A stretch of DNA of 22,822 bases from positions 1 to 22,822 of the forward strand of contig NW_025955515.1 of assembly GCF_022376445.1 (NCBI RefSeq). The letters run 5' to 3'. Of this stretch, positions 1 to 7,940 are shown piece after piece. The notes under the pieces are model-generated. The model did not search any database. It was not told the DNA's origin and worked only from the letters and a program-made list of their open reading frames with translations. The DNA is from Fomitopsis serialis (lineage: Eukaryota; Basidiomycota; Agaricomycetes; Polyporales; Fomitopsidaceae). Position numbers and translations under genes: made by a program. How positions within the stretch are numbered: the stretch's first letter is position 1; each line of letters begins with the position of its first letter.

Positions 1-2
1 CT

Positions 3-862
3 GTCAGGCATCCCTCCGCCCATCATTTCCCAGCCCACGAATTCCCGTTTGCCCCTCCAGCGCCGCCGCCGCCTGCTTATGCCATATCTTCCAAGCCAGT
101 AGTCGCTCAAGAGAGCGTCCCGGTTGCTCAGCTTAGTTTACGGCAAGTCTCGACTACGCCCCGTATGCCTTCTTCCCTTCCAGCTTCACCGCCCTCCAGC
201 CATCCCAGCGCACACCGCTCCTCGATCGCCAACCGCCCGCGCCCGCGCAGCAAGCCCCACCTTACGCCTCCCCTATGTTATTCAACACCGCCGACGCGCC
301 GCACCCGCAGACCCCCGTCTGCAACGCGCACATGGGTATCGAGCTGGAAGAGCTCCGGCGCCGTGCAGAGAACTACCGGCGGCGCAACCCCGGCATGGAC
401 ATCGACAAGTTGTGGCTCCAGACGTTCGCGGGGCGGCTGTCGGAGGACGGCGTGCTCATGGACGAGTGGCGGTGCTACGTCAAGGGCTGCGCGCAGCACA
501 ACAAGCGGAGGGACCACATCCTCGTGCACGTCGGCTCGCACGTCGAGCATCGGCCGTTCAGCTGTGGGCGGTGGTATGTGCTCCTCCGAACTTTCTGTGC
601 GTGCGTGAGGCTGACGCTGCGGCGCTGTGACAGCGGGATGCGCTTCCTCCGCAAGAACGAGTGCAAGCGGCATGAGGCGAGCCACGACGGGGCGAAGCCG
701 TTCGAGTGCATGGTCTGCGCGCCGGTGCAGCACAGGAGCTTCGCGCGCCAGGACCTGCTCAGGCGGCACATGCGGGTGACGCACGGCGTGACGGGCGAGT
801 CGGCGGTCGACCGGCGAAAGAGGATGAGGACCGACGTGGACGACGGCGAGTACCGGCCGTGA
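3..862 (+). CDS. C2H2 zinc-finger protein, 5' end missing
   Basis: Probable DNA-binding transcription factor acting in the nucleus. The gene enters from the left edge: an open Pro/Ala/Ser-rich frame runs from base 3. A short intron (best guess 147-199, donor GTCTCG, acceptor CTCCAG) leads into the frame that continues to the stop at 862. A second intron at 574-633 (GTATGT...GACAG, branch CTGAC) is well supported, because splicing creates the missing cysteine of finger 2. Finger 1 (WRCYVKGC...HVGSH) is C-x4-C-x12-H-x3-H. Finger 2 (FSCGRC...HEASH) is C-x2-C-x12-H-x3-H. Finger 3 (FECMVC...HMRVTH) has 16 residues between the second Cys and first His instead of 12. A basic DRRKRMR stretch near the C-terminus could be a nuclear localisation signal. 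The first intron and the 5' end are uncertain; the target genes cannot be told from sequence. Confidence 0.8.
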
Positions 863-1131
863 ATGTATGAGAAGGAGCAGAGTGATGAGAAGCTTTCCGA
901 GCGTTGAACGTTGAATGTAGCCGCCTGTACCAGTACTGTATGTGTATCACAGCCTAGATGTATCAGTCAAACCAGTGATTTGAGACAATTTAATAACGTT
1001 TGGATAGCCCGCGCTTGGATTGATAATCCCGAGTCGGTCTCCGACCTCGCCAGAGGTCGAACCGTTGATGAAAACCCAACATAATAATGTTCCCATAAGT
1101 GTAACAGTCGTGGTGCGTACATCGGAAGTCT

Positions 1132-2443
1132 CTACCAATCATGTAGGCTCGCGTGGCCAGGGCGGGAGAGATTGAGCCCTCCGCGCAGAAGCGGGGGCAA
1201 GACCTTCCCTCCCAAAATCGTCTCCTTCACTATAGCGTCTACCTCATGGGGTGTGACGCGCCCATACCAGACGCACGCACCCTGCGGCGAGTTGATCTAC
1301 CGCACAAGTGTCAGCCACCTTCAGTATACCGCCGAGCAATGGATTGCGAGACGCACAATGACGTTTCCGGCGAACTTGTGTCCGCCCATGTGTGAGTTGC
1401 GGATTATGAGGACGCGCTTCTGCTCTGCGACATCCTTCAGCCGCTTTTCGACCTCCGCACGTAACTTCTCGTCTGAGCCGGTGAAATCTTCAAGGGGAGA
1501 TCCGGAGAGCGAAGGGTCCTCGACCTGTGTGTGGACCTCCCAGCCCTCGCGTTCGAGCGCGGCTGTGAATGTCTGCTCGAGCTTGGGCGCCGCGATGGCG
1601 CAGCGGTTGTCCCTCCGCTTGTGTGAGCCTGCGAGGTACGTCGTCAGCCTTCTGCTAGGTTAATCGGACAAAATGAACTGACATAACATGATGACGGAAG
1701 AGTAAGGAAGCACATAGGTCTTCAGCGCACCGCTTCCCTTTGCATCGGCCTTCAGCGAGTGCAGGAGCTTCTTCGCGCCCTCCTCCGAGCGTTCCACACC
1801 TGTAACGACCTTGTACTGCGGGAACACCAGGACCGTCTCGCGTGTAGCGTCGTCGCAGACGGTCTTATGGCTCCCGTTGAGGATGGTAACCTTCGAGCTC
1901 TCGGTGGATTTGTACACCCCCGGAAGACCGCCCGCGCCGTTCGATGCAGCGTCTTTGCCGCCCTTGCCGTTCGCTGCAGCGTCCTTGCCGCCCTTGCCGT
2001 TCGCGTCTTTGCCTCCCTTGTCCTTGGGTGGTTTGAACTCGCCCCGGGCGGAGTCGATGTATGCGGCGAGCGTGCCCGACGCATCCGTCACCTCCCTCTC
2101 CCAGTCTGACTTCCCGGTAGATATGACAACCTGCGCAGAGCATGTGTCAACTGACGGGACACACCGGCATGAGGCTCCGAGACATACCTGCGTACCGTAC
2201 GGCTTCATGGAACCGAGCATTTCTGTTTCCATGTCCACATCGAACCTTGATGGATATTCATCGTGTCCTGCGCCGGTCAGGAGAGTCCCCCGCGCGGCTG
2301 CGTTACGCACCTTCATCGCAGGGGTTTGCGCACCCCCGGCAGTCCGCGTCAGACACAGGGACGTCGGCGGCCTTGAGTTCGGAGCCATGGTCTGCGCCGA
2401 CGCCGCCGACGATGTACGCCTTGAGCTTGCGGAGGGTGCTCAT
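1132..2443 (-). CDS. Sucraseferredoxin-like (Apd1/Aim32 family) thioredoxin-fold [2Fe-2S] protein
   Basis: Exons (5' to 3') 2311-2443, 2188-2267, 1683-2130, 1357-1628, 1132-1296. All four introns (43, 57, 54, 60 nt) are GT-AG and phases close, giving about 365 residues. Family landmarks are visible: DEYPSRFDVDMETEMLGSMK, STGKSDWEREV, ILNGSH, VLVFPQYKVVTGV, and a C-terminal INSPQGACVWYGRVTPHEV. Yeast Apd1 and Aim32 are known to bind a [2Fe-2S] cluster with two Cys and two His. The matching residues here are C221 and C230 (CSHKRRDNRC) and H300 and H304 (HMGGH), so the cluster site looks intact. An N-terminal CRGCANPC motif (C35, C38, C42) adds three cysteines. The start at 2443 was chosen because it opens the conserved N-terminus with A at -3. 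Yeast homologues are linked to redox/oxidative stress tolerance; the exact role here is inferred. It converges with the zinc-finger gene, leaving 269 bp between stops. Confidence 0.92.
1927..2031 (-). repeat. In-frame coding repeat, GGKDA-type low-complexity insertion
   Basis: Inside exon 3 of the sucraseferredoxin-like gene, a roughly 30-nt imperfect tandem unit encodes repeated Asn-Gly-Lys-Gly-Gly-Lys-Asp-Ala blocks (about residues 105-139). It lies between the conserved AAYIDSARGEF and VTILNGSH segments. All copies stay in frame, so it adds a flexible Gly/Lys-rich loop without breaking the fold. Repeat number may vary between strains. Confidence 0.8.
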
Positions 2444-2984
2444 CTTCAGGATGTGGCTCGGGAACTGAGGGGACGAGGGGACGATACGGGAGCTTAGTGA
2501 GTTGTTGCATCTAATAAATAGAGAGACATTTGTCAGGGCGAGGATGGCGGTAAGCTGCCGCAGCCAGTGAGGCGATCGAACATTACGACCACACACGGCA
2601 CGGCAGTCACGGCACATCCGTTTATCAGATAAGATTCGACCGCACCGGCCCCGAACATCGTACATACGAGACGCTCGAGTACTGCGCAGCGCCAGGCTGC
2701 CAGCTCGTGCATATTGCTCTCGAGGTTGTTCTTCAACGAGCGAACTTTGGTCTGAAGCGTATCATCACTTGATGTTGGATCGTAAGGGTACAACGACTGA
2801 GCTACAGGGCGAGCAATATACAAACGCCAGTGTTGTAAGATAAATTATATGATGCTAACAGATGCAAGTCGAAGAATAGCCAACCAATAAATCATCACCA
2901 TGACTGCCATACTATCTGCGCGAGTCAGCGCGAGGTCAGCAAGATGTGCAATCGTACAACAATTGAATCCGTCCGAGTCAGTAA
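2444..2984. other. Intergenic region upstream of the sucraseferredoxin-like gene
   Basis: 541 bp between the start of the sucraseferredoxin-like gene and the stop of the UIM gene, both on the minus strand. It should hold the promoter of the former and terminator of the latter. A 96-codon minus-strand open frame at 2533-2823 exists, but it has no recognisable domain and no clear splice partners. I see no repeats or RNA genes. Confidence 0.5.
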
Positions 2985-5484
2985 TCACCGCCCATAGTCA
3001 TCCGGGACGAACGGCGTAACGAGGTCATACATCTCGGCGTTCCTGCTCCTCTGCGGCTTGCTCCCAAGGCCGACGAAGTTCTTGAACTTCTGGCGCATCC
3101 CCGGCTTTTCATCCGCCTCCATCTCGCTCCGGTCCTCGGGGTACAGCGTGTCGACGATCTTCGAGAGCCGACGCAGCCCCGGATATCCCTCGGGCGGCCC
3201 GTTGCGCGACAGCTCGAGCGCCGAGGCGAGGTACATCGCGAGGTCCGGGAACGTCGTCGGGAGTGTGGGGTAGAGGTTCCCCGGCACGCTCGGGATGGTG
3301 TAGAATTTGGAGATGGGCGCATCTGCGCCGTCGCGCAGCACGGCGGGCGGGGAACATATTGTGTACGACCAAGGAAGCACGCTCGAGTCGCCGTTCCGGA
3401 AGCGCACCGCGTTGGGTGTGTTCACAGGTACGGGCACGTCGATGGACATGTACACTGCGGTGAGCCATGCCGACGACGTGCTGTGCACCTATCCCGGACG
3501 CGTTTGAGTACTCGTTCCGCGTCACCGGGGTCCGGGTAATAGGGATGGACTCACCTTGACAAATGATATGACGATCCGCAGTCTCGCTTCTCCCTTCAGC
3601 TTCTTGAGCACTTCGATAGACGGCTCGACGCGCGTCGCCGGCAAGCGTGCCATGAACTTAAGCAAGCTGCGCCAATTGGGAGCTTGGATATAGAACGGTG
3701 GCTTGTCCGCATTCGGAAGGGAAATGAGGGTGGGGATTGAACCCTTAAACGGGGCTGCAGTTAAGACGATGGGCGCTGTACCAAATCCCATAGCTGTAAT
3801 GAACATATGTGAGCTATCGCATCGATAGAAATGATAGAGGAAGAGGCATACAGATCCCGGTGAGCAGCTCCTGTGGTATCAGCTGCTGGTGAGCACTCGA
3901 CATACAACTCAAATCCGACTCTCCCGCGGACACCGCCGACAGAGGCGCAGACTTATCGTCAACCCACTCAGCCTTCTCAGAGTACGGATAGCTCGGGGGC
4001 GCATCTAATCGGTCTTGATGAGGAGAAGGAGACTCGACCACAGGCGTGTCCATTACAGGTGTCAGCTCAGGCTCGCCCGCCTTCGCTGCCTCTCTTATTG
4101 GGTGTTCCACCGCCACGGAGAGGCGTCGGCCAGTGTGCGGCGACTGCCCGAGGTCGGACTTCGAGCGCGCCGTGCGTTGCGACGCGTGAGGTTGACTGCC
4201 AGGAGATGCGTGTGAGATATGGCCAGTGAATGATGCGGAATGGGGCAATGGCTTGTCTTTGTTCATGCTTTCGCAGCGTCGACGAACGTCCTTCGATAGC
4301 ACGGTCTCTATCGAGGTCGAACGCATACGGAGCGCCTGTGCTGTGTCGACGGTGCTTCCTGGGGTTCCCGGTTTAGAGGATGCGAGAGGAGTGGCGGCGG
4401 CAGAGCTTCCCCGCGAAAGGTGTCCAGGGAAGAACGCTTGATGCGGGACTACTGAGGGAGGGCGCGGTGATGGGTGAGAGGAATTCTCTCTCGACGAGGA
4501 CGCGGCTGAGCTACTGTCCGTACTATGTCCGCTGGAGGACGGCGCAACATACGACGGTGCTCGCGGCGGCGAAGAGGCCGACCGTCCGACTTCATGGAGA
4601 GACTGTTTCAACGCCTGCGCGAGTGCCGCGTCCTCATCGTACTGAGAGGGTGTCCGCGACTCCTGAAGCGATGCTTGGACGGCTCGCCTGAGATCCTCGT
4701 CATTCACAGAAGACCTCGGATGCACATCCGGCTTGGGCGAGCTGAATGTCGGATGTGGCGTGACATGAGGCGCGGGATCGGCGTAAGGGTGCCTGGAGGT
4801 TGTGGGAAGTGAGTGTTGGGCGCGGAGTTGTGCAGCATGAGTGGGTGGCCCTGGAACATGTCCAGGGTGCACATGTGGGTGGGGAGCAGTATGGCGAGGG
4901 GCAGGAGCTGGATATGAATGGGCAGGCTTCGGAGGAACGGGTGGCTGGCTCGAATGTGGCCTTTGAGGGAGGGGAGGCGGAGACGACTGGGCATGTCGCA
5001 GCTGAGGGGTTCTCTGGGGCTGTGGAAACTGTACTGTGGGTTGGTGCGAGAAATAGTCACCAGTTGAAGAACTCAGACTTCGACCATGGGATGCACCCAT
5101 GTCCACCATACTCCTGGGCGACCGGACGGACGGCCCCGGCGCCGACCTCGCGACATGGTGTGGACTCGGTGCGTAGTACGTGTACGGCCTGGTCAAGGCA
5201 GGCATGGGTTGGGTTCGCGATGTTATCTGGTATGCGGGCCTTGCTGCCTGCACCTGCTGCGGATCCGGTGTCCGCTGGATTCTATCGTAAGGATTGGGCA
5301 GGTCTTGATGAATACTAGCGGTATCAGACTCCCAAATGGCTTCAGGAAAGGTCCGGCGTAAGTACAAAGCCTGTAGCATCGCGGGAACATGGAACATACC
5401 ATGAAGCGGACCATGCCCTGTGCTGGGCATCGGGAACTGCACGGAGGCGCTAGCAGACGCCATGGCATACGGGTGGCCTGGCAT
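2985..5484 (-). CDS. Proline-rich protein with two ubiquitin-interacting motifs
   Basis: Exons 3852-5484, 3555-3793 and 2985-3488, with introns of 58 and 66 nt (GTATGC...TTACAG; GTGAGT...GGATAG). Phases close exactly, giving 791 residues. The start at 5484 has a strong CCCACCATG context. Residues 261-276 (NDEDLRRAVQASLQES) and about 282-298 (YDEDAALAQALKQSLHE) match the UIM pattern of acidic residues, Leu, central Ala and Ser, which binds ubiquitin on partner proteins. Around them is a long disordered Ser/Pro/His-rich region with a PPVPPKP SH3-type ligand (about 181-187) and a PPSY motif (about 496-499) of the kind bound by WW domains of Nedd4-type ligases. The C-terminal third (from about residue 540) is more ordered and hydrophobic (MGFGTAPIVLTAAPFKGSIP), looks conserved, and is not a family I recognise. 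An endocytic or ubiquitin-sorting adaptor role is inference only. Confidence 0.85.
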
Positions 5485-5876
5485 GGTGGGAGTTTGGGAT
5501 TACTCTCACCGTCGCGCTGTAAGGACTATGCAGAGAGAACGAATAAAGCGGTTCCGCGTCTACCAGGGCCGCACAGGTCGTGTCACGGTTCACGTTGAGG
5601 ACCACACTACGTACAAATGGGCCGTTGTGGGCCGTCCCGTTACGATATGGACGGCGCTCAGGCCTCGCAGGGTTGACAGAAGGCTAAGAACTATGCTGGG
5701 AAGATCAGACTGGGCGAGCCGCTCATGTCGAGAGGCAGGACGTTGCGAGAGAGCATAACGGCGACACGACCAGACGTCAGCAAGCTGCAGGCGGTGTTCG
5801 TTTACCAGCCAGGGCGCGTCCGGCGCTCCATCTAGGGGCGATCACTTACGACCGAGGCAGTGCGCCTAGACTCGAT
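5485..5876. other. Intergenic, upstream of the UIM gene
   Basis: About 390 bp that must include the UIM gene promoter. No recognisable coding, tRNA or repeat signal; the overlapping plus-strand open frames are short and without domain features. Confidence 0.5.
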
Positions 5877-5989
5877 CCCAGTCCTTAGGGTCGCTTGCCT
5901 CCTTTTAGCCACCCCTCTATATGGTAACTTTTCAATCCGAGAATGGTAACCGGAGTGTGAAAAGGAGACAAGCGTCCCTAAGGACTGGG
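5877..5989. repeat. Inverted-repeat (foldback) element with 30-bp arms
   Basis: Left arm 5877-5906 and right arm 5960-5989 are inverted repeats matching at 28 of 30 bases, separated by a 53-bp centre that holds two copies of ATGGTAAC. The right arm overlaps the start of a 63-bp sequence repeated at 7402-7464. This fits a foldback or MITE-like element, but I could not define target-site duplications. Confidence 0.75.
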
Positions 5990-6047
5990 CGAACTGGCCC
6001 CCCTTTACCTTGGTCGCCCCGTGGGAAACGGGACTTAGTGAAATCGC
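5985..6047 (-). repeat. Dispersed 63-bp repeat, copy A (inverted relative to copy B)
   Basis: The reverse complement matches 7402-7464 at 61 of 63 bases, including GTCCCGTTTCCCACGGG and CGACCAAGGTAAAGG. Just beyond it a 9-bp inverted pair GCACAATGC (6046-6054) / GCATTGTGC (6088-6096) adds more foldback structure. Probably part of a small non-coding mobile element. Confidence 0.85.
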
Positions 6048-6395
6048 ACAATGCCTCCTCAAGGGAATTGTGGACAGCCGGCCTCTCGCATTGTGCCAGT
6101 CCATAAAGCAATTGTTGTAGGTAGGGAATCAAAGACACAGATGCATTGAAGATTGATTACAGCACAACCAAGTAGATAGAATGGATAAAGACAACCGGAA
6201 AAGCACTATCCAGCCCCTTGTGCTCTCCATAGGCGAACGGACAGACATGGGAGCAGGCAGCGCCAACGTACAGGGTTGCGGGCGGACAGCATGTGAGGAT
6301 TCCTGCATGTCCTGCATGATGACGTCTCCACCCTTCTTCGAGAACGCGCGTCACCATCGATCTGCCGACAAGGAGGATATTTGTCGTGCACATAC
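6048..6395. other. Non-coding or degenerate sequence between repeat copy A and the permease relic
   Basis: This is where the rest of the permease gene should continue on the minus strand, but I cannot see the expected later transmembrane segments. The frame ending at 6157 has only faint permease-like character. Confidence 0.4.
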
Positions 6396-7161
6396 CATGC
6401 CGTGGACGAAGGGGATGGCGAGAAATATACCATAGGTCGGGCCTGTACCGAGGACAAAGACACTGTCGGAGGCGACCACGGGCGCGCTCGTAATCATCTA
6501 CGTGCTCGATGTTAGCACTGGGAGACAACTGGTGCATTGCACATACCAGATGAAGTCGATGGAACAGACGAGTGTCACCTGGCCAGCGATGTTCGCCCAG
6601 CCGGTGATCCAGCTCGCGAGTGCGGAGTACTTTGGGGGTGCGAGCTTCGCAGAGAAGTAGTATAGTCCGGCGCTCGTCCTAGGAGCATGACAGGGTCAAT
6701 TGAGTGTGGGCGGCTTCGAGACGCGATCGGAGGGGACGTACGGCGTGGAGGATGCGAGCTCGGCCATGGAGACGGCGACGGCCATGACGATGAGGGAGGG
6801 GATGAGCCACCCAAAGACCATCCCTACGTGTCCGCCTACATCTCCGCCCATTAGACGTCGCACGGACTTGACACCACTGGCATGCACCGGACTCGAGAGG
6901 GAAGGAGAACGTGGAGGAGACGGACACGATGACACCCATGACATGATAAAGAAGGTGAACGCAATCGTCTCAATCAACTGTGCACGGGTCCTTCTCAGCA
7001 TAACATCCACAAAGCACAGTTGAAAAGAATTGGCTCACCGAGAACTCGTGCTTGAACTCGGACTTGTAGCCGAGCTTAGCGAGGAGCTCGTCGTCGGCAC
7101 GGCGGAGCTCGTTGAGGCCGGGGTGGTGGTGGTCAGTGTGAGAGTCAACCGGGACCGCCAT
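6396..7161 (-). pseudogene. Truncated amino acid permease (APC family) relic
   Basis: Five exon remnants: 7039-7161, 6888-6977, 6742-6835, 6547-6678 and 6396-6497, separated by GT-AG introns. They encode the N-terminus of a fungal amino acid/choline-type permease: DDELLAKLGYKSEFKHEFS, then IETIAF, STFSFPLESG, GHVGMVFGWLIPSLIVM, MAELASSTPTSAGLYYFSAK, ASWITGWANIAGQVTLV, SIDF and GTGPTYGI. Live family members have about 500 residues and 12 membrane segments; only roughly the first 180 residues are here. Exon 2 contains a 5-bp tandem duplication (CATGACATGA at 6937-6946 on the plus strand) that shifts the frame; without it, phase closes exactly. The junction into the last exon gives TGA, or TAG with the nearest alternative acceptor. 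Truncation plus two lesions point to a dead gene. It sits between inverted copies of a 63-bp repeat. Confidence 0.8.
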
Positions 7162-7383
7162 GGAGGTCGCGGCGGACCTCTTCTCACTTATTGTGGGCTT
7201 GGTCGACTCCAGGGTAGGCGGGACATTGGCAGGCCGTGAACGCAGAAACAGGCTGGAGGTAGCAGACTATCGAACACGAGGTCAGCTCTGTGGTTCAGTG
7301 AATAAACATACCTGGGTTGCTTAAACGGGCGTGTGTCGTGCCATGACAGAAAGACCATGGGTATCGCAGGCAGAGGACGACTA

Positions 7384-7412
7384 AGAGAAATCGCGCACAA
7401 CGCGATTTCTCT
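7384..7412. repeat. Perfect 12-bp hairpin
   Basis: AGAGAAATCGCG and CGCGATTTCTCT flank a 5-base loop (CACAA). It lies directly at the edge of repeat copy B, overlapping its first bases, and is likely part of the same mobile element. Confidence 0.85.
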
Positions 7413-7464
7413 AAGTCCCGTTTCCCACGGGTCGACCAAGGTAAAGGGGGGCCAGTTCGCCCAG
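7402..7464 (+). repeat. Dispersed 63-bp repeat, copy B
   Basis: Matches the reverse complement of 5985-6047 with two mismatches (61 of 63). It is followed immediately by a GTTCGCC...GGCGAAC inverted pair (within about 7455-7480). The two copies flank the permease relic in opposite orientation, about 1.35 kb apart. Confidence 0.85.
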
Positions 7465-7940
7465 CCGTTCTGGCGAACGAGAGGAGTGCCACGACGGAGT
7501 TTGAAACGTTTGCCAGAAAAGGATGGGTACGAGCCTACAGTGCGCCCAACAGTAGGACCCGCCGGCCATGATACCGCTACCGCTTATGGACGCGACGGTG
7601 GGCGCGAGCATCGCATCCACGAAGACTCAATGAACCTCCATTTGAGCATCAGTCTGGTCTTTCACGATCTGACCGAAGACGTGAAGCTAGGCCATGCCCG
7701 ATATTTAATATCACAAGTACCTCTAGCTAGCTTAATACAATGCAGGGAAGAGGAAAATGCGGAGAGATGGTTGCTGCAGAGCGATGCGGATAGGATGATG
7801 CATGATGATAATGAGAGTAGCAGAACGAGAAATATTGCCGGAGACATGCATGAACACGGAAATCCGAAAAGCAGCGTGAGAGGAGAGACGCAGACGGAAA
7901 AGAACGAATAATGAGATCGTGACGGTCGTTAAAATAGTGC
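7465..7940. other. Intergenic, downstream of the kinase gene
   Basis: About 475 bp between repeat copy B and the kinase stop codon. It should include the kinase 3' UTR. Nothing coding is convincing; the open frames here lack domain or splice support. Confidence 0.45.

Noticed and set aside
2533..2823. 96-codon minus-strand frame between two genes
   Set aside because: No recognisable motif, no splice link to neighbours, and it occupies the presumed promoter of the sucraseferredoxin-like gene.
4015..5318. Several plus-strand open frames opposite the UIM gene
   Set aside because: They are antisense shadows of a long, GC-rich exon and show no domain.
5875..7500. CRISPR-like or phage-type repeat array
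   Set aside because: Only two inverted copies are present, with no regular spacers, in a eukaryotic intron-bearing context.
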